Shown here: piece after piece, positions 1-9,208 of the stretch
Numbering within the stretch: position 1 is the stretch's first letter
Layout of the letters: each line of letters begins with the position of its first letter
Origin: Nostoc sp. JL34
GTDB lineage: Bacteria > Cyanobacteriota > Cyanobacteriia > Cyanobacteriales > Nostocaceae
Direction of reading: 5' to 3'
Assembly: GCF_017114945.1 (NCBI RefSeq)
Contig: NZ_JABXKQ010000032.1
Coordinates: 1-64,000 of the forward strand
Length of the DNA stretch: 64,000 nucleotides
Notes under the pieces: generated by a model
Database searches by the model: none
What the model was told of the DNA's origin: nothing
Seen by the model: only the letters and a program-made list of their open reading frames with translations
Program-made: the position numbers and the translations under genes

Positions 1-137
1 CTCAGAAGGTCAACGTCGAGCCTCAGAAGGTCAAAGTTGAGCCTCAGAAGGTCAACGTCGAGCCTCAGAAGGTCAACGTCGAGCCTCAGAAGGTCAAAGT
101 TGAGCCTCAGAAGGTCAAAGTTGAGCCTCAGAAGGTG
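1..137 (+). repeat. 21-bp tandem repeat array within a coding region
   Basis: There are six to seven head-to-tail copies of a 21-bp unit (CTCAGAAGGTCAACGTCGAG plus C). Two variants alternate irregularly, one with AACGTC and one with AAAGTT. The unit is a multiple of three, so gain or loss of copies keeps the frame. The left end is cut by the window edge, so the copy number is a minimum. Confidence 0.9.
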
Positions 138-146
138 AATTTTTAA
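1..146 (+). CDS. 3' end of a gene encoding a C-terminal heptapeptide-repeat tail (partial)
   Basis: Reading from base 3, the frame stays open to a TAA at 144-146 and encodes about 47 residues built from the heptapeptide PQKVNVE or PQKVKVE: six whole units and a last truncated unit ending KVNF. The start lies outside the window, so the protein and its function are unknown. The tail is highly charged with regular Lys/Glu alternation and contains no cysteine or aromatic residue except the final Phe. Such tails usually act as extended linkers or surface-exposed repeats; that is inference. The coding frame is supported by the 21-nt period and by substitutions that swap only Asn and Lys. Confidence 0.7.
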   Translation, partial: QKVNVEPQKVKVEPQKVNVEPQKVNVEPQKVKVEPQKVKVEPQKVNF

Positions 147-203
147 GCTTTAACCTCAATCCCACCCCATGCTCAATGCATTTCAGAAGTGCTGAGTGCC
201 CCA

Positions 204-827
204 CTATGTTAGTTCTAGTCCACCTTGATAGCCAGTGACAATGCGGCCACCATCCTTGAGGATGTGGATTTCTATCTGGTCGCTAGCCCAAGTAATCTGG
301 TCTTGGAAAGCCGGGTTTAACACCCGAACCCGTTGATTGCTAGAAGAAACTGGAGAATTGGGAGAATTAATTGCCAGAGATTGTACAAAAGGCCCGTCAA
401 TCAAAATATCGAGTTGTTCTAACAATGCTTGGGAACCAGACGGCGCAGATTGGGACTGTAGCTGCTTAAGAGTGAACCCAGTAAAAGACATTACATTTAA
501 ACCAGCAGCTTTTACCTTTTGAGCTAAAGATGCTAGTGCGGTTGCTTGCCAAAACGGTTCTCCACCAGAGAACGTTACACCCGTGTTGCGGGGATTGCTG
601 AGAATATTTTCGGCAAGGGTATCAACAGCAATCAATTGGTTAGCCTCAAAAGACCAGGAGTTAGTATTAAAGCAGCCAGGACACTCACGCAAACAACCTT
701 GTACCCAGACGACTGCACGACAACCAGGGCCATTAACTTCTGATTGATCGACGTAACCCATAATATTGAGATAGCCTGGGGGAATTTCCGTGAGTGCTAG
801 CGATGGGTCAGTTGGCTTAATTTCCAT
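204..827 (-). CDS. radical-SAM 4Fe-4S protein, NrdG/activase-like
   Basis: A 207-residue protein with the radical-SAM cluster motif CLRECPGC (Cys45, Cys49, Cys52; CX3CX2C) and the SAM-contacting GGEP motif at about residues 88-91. This is the compact layout of anaerobic ribonucleotide reductase activases and other glycyl-radical-enzyme activases. No nrdD or other glycyl-radical enzyme is adjacent, so the partner is unknown. ATG at 827 is preceded by AGGAG. It is transcribed divergently from the NDH-2 gene, and a striking inverted repeat lies in the shared upstream region. Family assignment is firm; substrate is not. Confidence 0.82.
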   Translation of the reverse strand: MEIKPTDPSLALTEIPPGYLNIMGYVDQSEVNGPGCRAVVWVQGCLRECPGCFNTNSWSFEANQLIAVDTLAENILSNPRNTGVTFSGGEPFWQATALASLAQKVKAAGLNVMSFTGFTLKQLQSQSAPSGSQALLEQLDILIDGPFVQSLAINSPNSPVSSSNQRVRVLNPAFQDQITWASDQIEIHILKDGGRIVTGYQGGLELT

Positions 828-872
828 CTCTTTAACTCCTTTTAGCCGTTAACTGTTAAATATAGCGAATCT

Positions 873-908
873 CTAGTTATATAACCGTGACAATAGTTAT
901 ATAACTAG
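873..908. promoter_or_regulatory. perfect 13-bp inverted repeat, possible operator
   Basis: CTAGTTATATAAC (873-885) and its exact reverse complement (896-908) are separated by 10 bp. Each arm contains the self-complementary decamer GTTATATAAC, so two copies of one palindrome lie 20 bp centre to centre, about two helical turns. It is placed between the divergent radical-SAM gene (start 827) and NDH-2 gene (start 1027). This is what two adjacent sites for a dimeric regulator look like. I do not recognise the motif. Confidence 0.55.
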
Positions 909-1026
909 GGATTTAATTGATGATTAATCTCTCAAAAACTTTTGGGGGTTTGGAAAAGTCCGGTTTAACTTACTAGACTTAAGATAACTGCCCAATTAAT
1001 ATTGATTGTTCCATAACATAGAATAG

Positions 1027-2220
1027 ATGACTGAACAAACTTCTAGAATTTGTATCCTTGGCGGAGGCTTTGGTGGTCTTTACACAGCCCTGCGGTTAAG
1101 CCAATTACCTTGGGAATCTAAGCAAAAACCCGAAATTGTTCTGGTAGATCAAAGCGATCGCTTCCTATTCTCTCCTTTACTTTACGAATTACTCACTGGC
1201 GAACTACAAACCTGGGAAATTGCCCCACCCTTTGAAGAACTTTTACAAGGCACAGGGGTGCGTTTTTATCAAGGGGTTGTGTCTGGGATTGACATTGACC
1301 AGCAACGGGTAAATGTCCAAGAAGGGCCAGAGATTCCTTACGACCGATTAGTGCTAGCGCTAGGAGGTGAGACACCACTAGATTTAGTACCGGGTGCAAC
1401 AGCCTACGCCTACACATTCCGCACAATCTCTGATGCCTATCGTTTAGAAGAACGCCTGCGATTTTTAGAAGAATCGGATGCTGATAAAATTCGGGTAGCG
1501 ATCGTTGGGGCTGGCTACAGTGGTGTAGAGTTAGCCTGTAAGTTAGCCGACAGACTAGGAGAAAGAGGACGCTTTCGGATCGTTGAAATAGCTGACCAAA
1601 TTTTGCGAACTTCCCCAGAGTTTAATCGGGAAGCAGCAAAGAAAGCAATAGATGCTCGTGGTGTGTTTCTTGACCTAGAAACCAAAGTAGAATCAATTGA
1701 GCAAAATACCATTTCCCTAGAATACAAAAACCAGTTAGACACGATTCCCGTGGATTTGGTAATTTGGACTGTGGGAACGAGGGTTGCGCCCGTAATCAAA
1801 TCTCTTCCCCTCAAGCAAAATCAGCGTGGTCAAATCACCACTACATCCAATCTGCAAGTTCTCGATCATCCAGAAATCTTTGCCTTGGGAGATTTAGCAG
1901 ACTGTCATGATGCTGAAGGACAGCAAGTCCCCGCTACTGCACAAGCGGCTTTTCAACAAGCTGATTATACTGCTTGGAATATCTGGGCAACTTTGACTAA
2001 TCGCCCTCTGCTTCCCTTCCACTACCAACAGTTAGGAGAAATGATGGCACTAGGAATAGACAACGCCACTCTCACTGGTTTGGGCATTAAACTAGATGGG
2101 CCCTTGGCATACATCGCCCGCCGTGTTGCTTATTTATATAGGCTACCAACTTTAGAGCATCAGCTTAAAGTTGGTTTTAATTGGCTAGCCCGTCCGATTA
2201 TAGAAACACTTTCTCGGTAA
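1027..2220 (+). CDS. type II NAD(P)H dehydrogenase (NDH-2 family flavoprotein)
   Basis: A 397-residue FAD/NAD(P)-binding oxidoreductase. The FAD Rossmann motif GGGFGG is at residues 12-17, the NAD(P)-binding motif GAGYSG at about 161, and the late FAD-contacting LGDLAD at about 285. NDH-2 enzymes pass electrons from NAD(P)H to membrane quinones without pumping protons. Cyanobacteria have several paralogues; the length fits the NdbB-like group, one member of which reduces demethylphylloquinone, but I cannot place it by phylogeny here. There is no transmembrane helix, so attachment to the membrane is probably peripheral. The gene is monocistronic by spacing. Confidence 0.85.
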   Translation: MTEQTSRICILGGGFGGLYTALRLSQLPWESKQKPEIVLVDQSDRFLFSPLLYELLTGELQTWEIAPPFEELLQGTGVRFYQGVVSGIDIDQQRVNVQEGPEIPYDRLVLALGGETPLDLVPGATAYAYTFRTISDAYRLEERLRFLEESDADKIRVAIVGAGYSGVELACKLADRLGERGRFRIVEIADQILRTSPEFNREAAKKAIDARGVFLDLETKVESIEQNTISLEYKNQLDTIPVDLVIWTVGTRVAPVIKSLPLKQNQRGQITTTSNLQVLDHPEIFALGDLADCHDAEGQQVPATAQAAFQQADYTAWNIWATLTNRPLLPFHYQQLGEMMALGIDNATLTGLGIKLDGPLAYIARRVAYLYRLPTLEHQLKVGFNWLARPIIETLSR

Positions 2221-2461
2221 CTTCAGGTTGGTAATTTGTCATTGGTCATTAGTGACTTTTGCCAGTTTCCAGTTCTGAGTAAAAAAATGAGATTCTCAAC
2301 TCAGCACTCAGCACTCCTGAAGGGCGTTGGTAAAGAACCCACAAATTCACGATGATTTGCTTGATTTTCGCCAACTTACTTAGCAGATGCTAGACTCTAC
2401 CCACAGAAGCTCTTTAATAAGTCAAAATCTAACATTCAACATTCAAAATTTTCAAACTTTG

Positions 2462-3109
2462 ATGGAACAACCGAAAGTTATTTTTTTAGATGCTGTGGGT
2501 ACACTCTTCGATGTCAAAGGTAGTGTGGGCGAAGTTTATAGTCAGATAGCTCAGGAATTTGGTGTTACAGTTTCAGCCGAAACATTAAATACAGCCTTCA
2601 TCCAAAGCTTTAAAGCAGCGCCGCCGCCGATATTTCCAGATGCAGAACTACAAGATATTCCTCAGCGCGAGTTTGATTGGTGGCGGATAATTGCCCTGAA
2701 CACTTTTGAAAACGCAGGTGTTCTCAAAGAATTTTCTGACTTTTCGGCTTTTTTTAGCGAACTTTACATTCACTTTGGCACTGGTGAACCGTGGTTTGTC
2801 TATCCCGATGTCTTACCAGCTTTAATTAACTGGCGGCGGTTGGGAGTTACTTTGGGGGTGCTGTCAAATTTTGATTCTCGGATTTACTCAGTATTGCAAA
2901 GTTTGGGATTAAGAGAGTTTTTTACCTCCGTCACCATTTCTACCCAGGTACGTGCAGCTAAACCCGATCCTCAAATTTTTGCTATTGCCTTAGACAAACA
3001 TAAATGTTCCCCAGAGGCGGCATGGCATATCGGCGATAGCATTGTAGAAGACTACCATGCAGCTAAAGCAGCTGGACTCAGAGGCGTTTGGATCAACCGT
3101 GGAAAATGA
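2462..3109 (+). CDS. HAD-superfamily hydrolase with a dehalogenase-like motif I
   Basis: 215 residues from ATG 2462. An in-frame ATG at 2387 would add 25 residues unlike the family, so the downstream start, whose product begins MEQPKVIFLDAVGTLFD, is preferred. Motif I is DAVGTLFD: the nucleophile Asp is present, but the usual second Asp (general acid, DxD) is Val. Motif IV is GDSIVEDYHAAKAAG. A helical cap sits between motifs I and II (subfamily IA). Loss of the second Asp resembles haloacid dehalogenases (DAYGT) and argues against an ordinary phosphomonoesterase. Substrate unknown. Confidence 0.82.
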   Translation: MEQPKVIFLDAVGTLFDVKGSVGEVYSQIAQEFGVTVSAETLNTAFIQSFKAAPPPIFPDAELQDIPQREFDWWRIIALNTFENAGVLKEFSDFSAFFSELYIHFGTGEPWFVYPDVLPALINWRRLGVTLGVLSNFDSRIYSVLQSLGLREFFTSVTISTQVRAAKPDPQIFAIALDKHKCSPEAAWHIGDSIVEDYHAAKAAGLRGVWINRGK

Positions 3110-3323
3110 GGGTTAATCAACAGTAGTCCAAATGTCAATTTAATGCATAGAGAACTGGGCAATCTTGTAATACACTAAAACTTAAACTACTTTCTCAGCG
3201 ATCGCAGTAGAGTTGATTGACGATGGTATTCTGACCATAGGCTATATTATTTGCCGTTGTCCACTGAGGGCAATAATGTATTATTAGCTCAAAAAGGTAT
3301 GCCAGCCTCGTAATTATCGTTAA

Positions 3324-5057
3324 ATGCTGAAGCAAACTTTTCCTTCCCCTGAAGCACTTCGACGGTTCCCTTTTGGTCTGGCTGATATTGCCCTCATTCT
3401 TGGTACATTAGTGCTGCTGGCGCTGATTGCGCGTGTCGGTGCTGGAACATTGGTGAGTTTTGTACCACCAGATGTAGTACCAGGTATCAGCCTCGACCCA
3501 CGTAATCTACCGTATTACGCTGGGCGATCAACCCTGCGAATGTTTATTGCCCTGTTTTACTCAACACTGTTCACCTTAATTTATGGTTACGTTGCGGCTA
3601 AAAGCCGCCGTGCTGAACGAATTCTGATCCCACTGCTCGATATCTTGCAGTCGGTTCCGGTACTAGGCTTTTTATCCATCACAGTTACAGGTTTCATTGC
3701 CCTGTTTCCTGGAAGCCTATTAGGACTGGAAGCAGCATCGATTTTTGCAATTTTCACCAGCCAGGTCTGGAATATGACCTTTTCGTTCTATCACTCACTG
3801 AGAACACTGCCACCGGAACTAGATGAGGCAGTAAGGCTCTATCGGTTGTCAAAATGGCAGCGGTTCACCAAACTCGAATTACCTACGGCAATGATTGGGC
3901 TGCTGTGGAATGCAATGATGAGTTTTGGGGGCGGTTGGTTTTTTGTAGCTGCGAGTGAAGCGATCAGCGTGCTGAAGCAGGAATACACATTACCGGGAAT
4001 TGGCTCTTATGTAGCAGCCGCAGTTGCAGCTAAGAATTTACCTGCCTTGGGTTGGGCGCTATTGACGATCGCTGTGGTGATTATCCTGGTAAATCAACTA
4101 TTTTGGCGACCATTAGTCGCCTGGGCGGATAAGTTCCGGTTGGAACAGAGTGCAGCAACACTAGCGCCGGAATCCTGGGTCTACGATCTGCTAAAAGCAG
4201 CCCGAATTCCTCGTCTGCTAGGACGGGCGTTAGCTCCTTTAGGTGAAGCTCTCAACCGCATTCTCTCATTGTTAACACCACCAGAAACTCCCCCTGCTGT
4301 GGAAACTGGTCAGCAGAAAATAGGCGATCGCCTTTATAACTTGATCCTGCTGGTTGTAATTGGTGGGCTACTGGTTGTCGGGTTGCACTTCATTTTCACA
4401 ACAGTGGGACTGGGTGAAGTTTTCAAAACCTTTGGACTGGGATTACTCACTCTACTACGTGTACTGGTATTGCTGGTATTTTCAACTTTAGTTTGGACAC
4501 CTGTTGGAGTAGCGATTGGGTTTAATCCCCGACTGGCAAGTTTGTTGCAGCCCGTAGTGCAATTCCTGGCTTCGTTTCCAGCAAACTTTATCTTTCCCTT
4601 CGCTACGCTCTTTTTTATCCGTTCCCATATCAGCATTGATTGGGGTAGTATTCTGTTGATGTCCCTGGGCGCACAGTGGTACATCCTCTTCAACTCCATT
4701 GCTGGAGCGATGAGTATCCCAACGGATTTGCGTGAGATGGCAACCAGCCTCGGTTTGCGTGGTTGGCGGCTATGGCGCAAGTTAATCATTCCCGGCATTT
4801 TCTCCGCTTGGGTAACAGGTGGCGTCACTGCCACCGGTGGCGCATGGAACGCCAGTATTGTCTCTGAGGTTGTCGCTTGGGGGTCAACTACCCTGACTGC
4901 TAGCGGGTTGGGAGCATATATTGCTCACGCAACCGGAGCAGGTGACTGGCCTCGCATTACCTTGGGGATTGGAATGATGAGCCTATTCGTTGTTGGGCTG
5001 AACAGAGTTTTTTGGCGACGACTGTATGAGTTAGCAGAAACCAAATACCATCTCTAA
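3324..5057 (+). CDS. ABC transporter permease, two fused NitT/TauT-type domains
   Basis: A 577-residue inner-membrane protein with two tandem binding-protein-dependent permease domains (about residues 60-265 and 365-570). Each carries an EAA-type loop that docks the ATPase: ELDEAVRLYRLSKWQRFTKL in the first and DLREMATSLGLRGWRLWRKL in the second. Most transporters of this class use two copies of a single-domain permease, so one polypeptide here supplies the whole pore. The cognate ATPase begins 25 bp downstream. No periplasmic binding protein is encoded nearby, so the substrate (nitrate, sulfonate, taurine or bicarbonate-like) cannot be named. Confidence 0.88.
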   Translation: MLKQTFPSPEALRRFPFGLADIALILGTLVLLALIARVGAGTLVSFVPPDVVPGISLDPRNLPYYAGRSTLRMFIALFYSTLFTLIYGYVAAKSRRAERILIPLLDILQSVPVLGFLSITVTGFIALFPGSLLGLEAASIFAIFTSQVWNMTFSFYHSLRTLPPELDEAVRLYRLSKWQRFTKLELPTAMIGLLWNAMMSFGGGWFFVAASEAISVLKQEYTLPGIGSYVAAAVAAKNLPALGWALLTIAVVIILVNQLFWRPLVAWADKFRLEQSAATLAPESWVYDLLKAARIPRLLGRALAPLGEALNRILSLLTPPETPPAVETGQQKIGDRLYNLILLVVIGGLLVVGLHFIFTTVGLGEVFKTFGLGLLTLLRVLVLLVFSTLVWTPVGVAIGFNPRLASLLQPVVQFLASFPANFIFPFATLFFIRSHISIDWGSILLMSLGAQWYILFNSIAGAMSIPTDLREMATSLGLRGWRLWRKLIIPGIFSAWVTGGVTATGGAWNASIVSEVVAWGSTTLTASGLGAYIAHATGAGDWPRITLGIGMMSLFVVGLNRVFWRRLYELAETKYHL

Positions 5058-5082
5058 ACCATCGTTCGCTAGAGGAGCAAGC

Positions 5083-6468
5083 ATGACATCTACGCAAGTT
5101 ACTAATAACGTACTAATCGCTGTTGAACAGGTCAATAAAAGTTTTCCCCTGCCAGAAAGCAAAGGGGAGTTTAAAGTTCTTAGCAACATTAATCTGACGG
5201 TAGGTGCGGGTGAAGTAGTAGCGTTGCTGGGGCGCAGTGGCAGTGGCAAAAGTACGTTACTACGAATTATGGCAGGCTTGATTCCACCAAGTGAAGGCAG
5301 GGTAATCAGCAATGGGAAACGCCTGCAAGGTGCTAACCCTGGTGTGGCAATGGTATTTCAAAGCTTTGCACTGCTGCCCTGGCTGACAGTACAAGAAAAT
5401 GTCGAGTTAGGGCTAGACGCCCAGGGTGTTGGTCGGGATGAGCGACGACAACGAGCGCTGAAAGCCATTGACTTGGTAGGCTTGGATGGTTTTGAGAGTG
5501 CCTATCCCAAAGAGTTGTCTGGGGGAATGAGACAACGGGTTGGCTTTGCCAGGGCATTTGTGCTGGAGCCGCAAGTACTATTTATGGATGAGCCATTCAG
5601 CGCCCTAGATGTGTTGACGGCTGAGAACCTGCGCGGAGAAATTGATGATTTATGGAATGCTGGCACATTTCCGTCCAAAAGTATTTTAATTGTCACTCAC
5701 AACATTGAAGAAGCTCTGTTTCTGGCAGATCGGGTAATTATCTTGGGATCAAATCCGGGGCATATTCGCGGTGAGGTGGTGATTGATTTACCGCGGCCTC
5801 ATGACCGTACCAATATCCGCTTCAAATCGCTGATAGACTATATATATACGGTGATGACTAACCCAGAAGTGGAAGTGACTGGGGCAGTTGCAGCAGCCAC
5901 ATCAGTTTTAGAAGTATCGCGATCGCCTGGTGTAATCCAAGAATCGCCCTATGCAAAACCCTTGCCTCATGTAAGAGTCGGTGGTATTAGCGGTCTGCTG
6001 GAGTTAATTGTAGATCAACCAGAGGGCAAAGATGATATTCCCCGTTTAGCAGAACGAATCCGGTTAACCGTCGATGATCTGCTACCGATGCTTGATGCAA
6101 CTGTGATGCTGGGCTTTGCTGAGGTTGCACAAGGGGATGTTTTCCTCACCGAGATTGGGCAAGATTTCGCAACCACAACCATTCTCCGCAGTAAAGACCT
6201 GTTCCGGCAGCAGGTGCTATCAAATGTGCCAGTCGTTGTCAGCATGGTGCAGACATTGCGGGAAAAACGGAATCGGTCAATGCGAGCGGATTTCTTTATC
6301 GATTTACTTAATGAATATTATTTCCATGAAGAAGCGGAGCGGCAATTTGCCACAGCCGTAGATTGGGGGCGTTATGCCGAACTGTTTGAGTATGACGCTA
6401 GTGAAGATAGATTGTACCTGCCAGAACTAACAGCAGCGCCAAGTAGTCAATCTGAGTCGGTGGAATGA
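5083..6468 (+). CDS. ABC transporter ATPase with C-terminal AAA-associated domain
   Basis: 461 residues. The N-terminal nucleotide-binding domain has Walker A GRSGSGKST (50-58), signature LSGGM (about 146) and Walker B with MDEP (about 168). It is followed by roughly 200 extra residues resembling the AAA-associated C-terminal domain seen on some nitrate/sulfonate-type ATPases, probably regulatory. ATG 5083 has the strong RBS AGAGGAG. It forms an operon with the double permease upstream (25-bp gap). The extra domain and the missing binding protein make this an atypical uptake system or a non-uptake machine. Confidence 0.87.
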   Translation: MTSTQVTNNVLIAVEQVNKSFPLPESKGEFKVLSNINLTVGAGEVVALLGRSGSGKSTLLRIMAGLIPPSEGRVISNGKRLQGANPGVAMVFQSFALLPWLTVQENVELGLDAQGVGRDERRQRALKAIDLVGLDGFESAYPKELSGGMRQRVGFARAFVLEPQVLFMDEPFSALDVLTAENLRGEIDDLWNAGTFPSKSILIVTHNIEEALFLADRVIILGSNPGHIRGEVVIDLPRPHDRTNIRFKSLIDYIYTVMTNPEVEVTGAVAAATSVLEVSRSPGVIQESPYAKPLPHVRVGGISGLLELIVDQPEGKDDIPRLAERIRLTVDDLLPMLDATVMLGFAEVAQGDVFLTEIGQDFATTTILRSKDLFRQQVLSNVPVVVSMVQTLREKRNRSMRADFFIDLLNEYYFHEEAERQFATAVDWGRYAELFEYDASEDRLYLPELTAAPSSQSESVE

Positions 6469-6581
6469 GGGATAAGGGAGATGAGGGAGATACTTTCAAT
6501 TCAGTAACGCCAAATGCTGCCCCAACACTCGTATGATCAACATATCAGGAAAACATAACAGCCAGATTTTTACCGCAAAAC

Positions 6582-7442
6582 ATGGGCAGTATTTGGGAAA
6601 TCGATTTTTACTCTCGTCCAATTTTGGATGCTAATCAAAAAAAAGTTTGGGAAGTCTTAGTCTGCGAAAGTCCCTTGGATATCAGTACAAAAGCAGATTC
6701 TTTGTTTCGCTATGCTCAATATTGCCCAAGTAACCAGGTAAATTCGGGCTGGTTGCGGACAGCATTGCAGGAGGCTATTAACCAAGCTGGAAAAGCACCA
6801 ATTAAAATCCGCTTTTTCCGCCGCCAAATGAACAATATGATTACTAAAGCCTGCCAAGACTTGGGCATTCCCGCCCAACCTAGCCGCCGCACTTTGGTTC
6901 TCAACCAATGGTTAGAACAACGCATGGAGGAAGTGTATCCTCAAGAGGCAGGGTATCAAGGGGGGACTAATCCCTCAGTCCGCTTGGAGAAACCTTTGCC
7001 GCAACGTTTACCAGATGCTTTGGAAGGACAGCAATGGGTATTTGTTACCTTAGACGCTGCGGATTTGGCAGAAATGCCAGAGTGGGAAATTGGCTTTGGT
7101 GAAGCTTTCCCCTTAGAGTTGGTGCAAGTGTCACCCGAAGCCCGTATTCCTGGTATTTTGATTTTCTCACCAAGAGCGTTGCCTTTGGCAGGCTGGATGT
7201 CTGGTTTGGAGTTGGCTTTCTTGAGATTTGACACCAGCGAAGAGGCAAGATTGGTTTTAGAAACCGGTGTAACTGAAAGCTGGATTGTGGCAAATATCAA
7301 AAAACCTCAAATTTTAGCAGAGGCTAAAGGTTTTGAAGAAGCCAAGCAAAAAGCTAACGGAGTGCATTTTATCGGTGTACAGTCTGATCCCAAAGCACAA
7401 TCTTTTGCTGGTTTTTGGCTGTTGCAAGAGGTTAATCTTTGA
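6582..7442 (+). CDS. Tab2/Atab2 family RNA-binding protein
   Basis: A 286-residue protein whose start (MGSIWEIDFYSRP) and interior match the Tab2/Atab2 (DUF1092) family of cyanobacteria and chloroplasts. In algae and plants these proteins bind the psaB 5' leader and promote translation of photosystem I (and II) subunits. It is soluble, with no signal peptide or membrane segment. The gene stands alone: 113 bp after the ABC ATPase and 268 bp before the TldE-like gene. Family identification is confident; the RNA target in this organism is inferred. Confidence 0.85.
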   Translation: MGSIWEIDFYSRPILDANQKKVWEVLVCESPLDISTKADSLFRYAQYCPSNQVNSGWLRTALQEAINQAGKAPIKIRFFRRQMNNMITKACQDLGIPAQPSRRTLVLNQWLEQRMEEVYPQEAGYQGGTNPSVRLEKPLPQRLPDALEGQQWVFVTLDAADLAEMPEWEIGFGEAFPLELVQVSPEARIPGILIFSPRALPLAGWMSGLELAFLRFDTSEEARLVLETGVTESWIVANIKKPQILAEAKGFEEAKQKANGVHFIGVQSDPKAQSFAGFWLLQEVNL

Positions 7443-7710
7443 AAATGGGCATGGGGCATTGGGCATTGGGTATTTACAAAGGACTAATGACTAATGACTA
7501 GAAACGTTGAGACATGGCAATGATTTGGGATAATTAACTGCGTCCATCAGTGTTGATCTGTGGTTTCAACGCAACTGCTGAAACATGCTGATGATTTTTG
7601 GATGGTTATCTGCGTTTATCAGCGGAAAGTCTTATCGTCGGCTTTTGGCGATTCGGACTTTCTTGGACAGCGTTGATATGCGGTTCAAAATCCACAATTC
7701 ACTAAGGGTC

Positions 7711-9024
7711 ATGGGTTCTGAAAATTTGTCACAAGATACACTAGCAGAACAGCTGTTGGAACTAGCTATAAAATCTGGAGCAGAAGCAGCTGAGGTGTAT
7801 CAGTCGCGATCGCTTTCTCGTCCAGTGTTTTTTGAGGCCAACCGACTCAAACAGCTAGAAACCAGTCAATCTGAAGGTACAGCACTACGGCTTTGGCGAA
7901 ATGGGCGTCCGGGACTCACGGTGGCTTATGGTTCTGTCACGGCCGAAGTAATGGTGGAAAAAGCTCTGGCACTGAGTCAACTTAATCAACCGGAACCAGT
8001 AGAATTAGGCTCTAACTCTCAGCCCGCCTATCCAGATTTAGGAGAAAGTGTGCCGATAGAGGTTTTGGTTGATTGGGGCAAAGAAGCGATCGCACTCATC
8101 CGTGATGCCTATCCAGATATTGTGTGCAATGGTGACTGGGAATGTGATATTGAAACCACTAGACTAGTCAATACCAAAGGTTTAGATTGTCACTATACTG
8201 ACACTACTCTCAGTTGCTACATATCAGCAGAATGGGTGCGGGGCGATGATTTTTTGAATGTTTCCGATGGACAAACTCAGCGGGGCGAACTCCACCCGGA
8301 GAGATTAGCTAACCAAATTTTACAGCGGTTAACTTGGGCCAGAGAAAATGTCTTACCTCCTACTGGGCGCGTCCCAGTTTTGTTCACTTCAAAAGCAGCC
8401 GATATGCTTTGGGGTACTGTACAAGCAGCTTTGAATGGCAAGCGAGTCTTAGAAGTAGCTTCTCCTTGGGGGGAACGTCGAGGGAACCAAGTAGTTTCAT
8501 CTAGCCTCACCCTCTATCAAGATCCGGAAGCTGGCCCTTACAGTTGTCCTTTCGATGATGAAGGCACTCCGACTCAATCTTTAGTGTTTATCGAAAATGG
8601 GACTTTACAGCATTTTTATAGCGATCGCACCACCGGCCGCCAACTCGGTACTGACACCACTGGTAATGGTTTTCGCCCTGGTTTAGGTAGCTATCCCACA
8701 CCTAGTTTATTTAATTTTCTCATCCAGCCAGGTTCGGCATCACTACCAGATTTGATTCAACAGCTAGATGATGGCTTGATTGTGGATCAAATGTTGGGTG
8801 GTGGCGGTAGTATTTCTGGAGATTTTTCGATCAACGTTGATTTAGGCTACCGCGTACAAAATGGTCAGGTAATTGGGCGCGTTAAGGATACGATGGTCGC
8901 AGGTAATGTCTACACAGCCCTCAAGCAATTAGTTACACTGGGCAACGATGCTGATTGGAATGGTTCTTGTTATACTCCATCTCTGATAGTAGAAGGGCTA
9001 TCCACTACGGGGAGAAGTAATTAA
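7711..9024 (+). CDS. TldD/PmbA family protein, TldE-like
   Basis: 437 residues from ATG 7711 ([19 protein letters not shown]). The frame is open upstream to 7585, but those 42 residues look like translated intergenic repeat. The protein has the TldD/PmbA fold with late motifs [20 protein letters not shown] and [12 protein letters not shown] see no HExxxH zinc motif, which marks it as the TldE (PmbA) non-catalytic partner rather than the TldD protease subunit. Such pairs process modified peptides and antitoxins elsewhere. No tldD is adjacent. Confidence 0.82.
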   Translation: MGSENLSQDTLAEQLLELAIKSGAEAAEVYQSRSLSRPVFFEANRLKQLETSQSEGTALRLWRNGRPGLTVAYGSVTAEVMVEKALALSQLNQPEPVELGSNSQPAYPDLGESVPIEVLVDWGKEAIALIRDAYPDIVCNGDWECDIETTRLVNTKGLDCHYTDTTLSCYISAEWVRGDDFLNVSDGQTQRGELHPERLANQILQRLTWARENVLPPTGRVPVLFTSKAADMLWGTVQAALNGKRVLEVASPWGERRGNQVVSSSLTLYQDPEAGPYSCPFDDEGTPTQSLVFIENGTLQHFYSDRTTGRQLGTDTTGNGFRPGLGSYPTPSLFNFLIQPGSASLPDLIQQLDDGLIVDQMLGGGGSISGDFSINVDLGYRVQNGQVIGRVKDTMVAGNVYTALKQLVTLGNDADWNGSCYTPSLIVEGLSTTGRSN

Positions 9025-9029
9025 AGAGG

Positions 9030-9205
9030 CAGGGGGCAGGGGGCAGGGAGAGCAGGGGAGGCAGGGGAGGCAGGGGAGGCAGGGGAGGCAAGGGAAGAAG
9101 AACGATTATTGCCCAATGCCCGATGCTCAATGCCCAATTCCCAATGCCCAATGCCCAATGCCTAATGCCCAATTCCCAATGCCCAATGCTCAATGCCTAA
9201 TGCCC
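9030..9205. repeat. two adjoining short tandem repeat arrays (STRR-like)
   Basis: First comes a purine-rich array with period 9 (GGGGAGGCA, about five copies, 9050-9092). Then comes a heptamer array of CCCAATG and variants (CTCAATG, CCTAATG, CCCAATT) running to about 9200, just before the ClC gene start. Short tandemly repeated heptamers of this type are well known between genes of heterocystous cyanobacteria. The 185-bp gap between the TldE-like and ClC genes is almost entirely repeat. Confidence 0.85.
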
Positions 9206-9208
9206 TAA

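Noticed and set aside
1-137. Repeat array as a possible CRISPR
   Set aside because: Units are directly adjacent without spacers, the period is 21 bp, and the array is an open coding frame ending in a stop.
9030-9205. Open reverse frame of about 60 codons over the tandem repeats
   Set aside because: It only translates the STRR arrays (Pro/Leu and Gly/His/Trp runs) and has no ribosome site.
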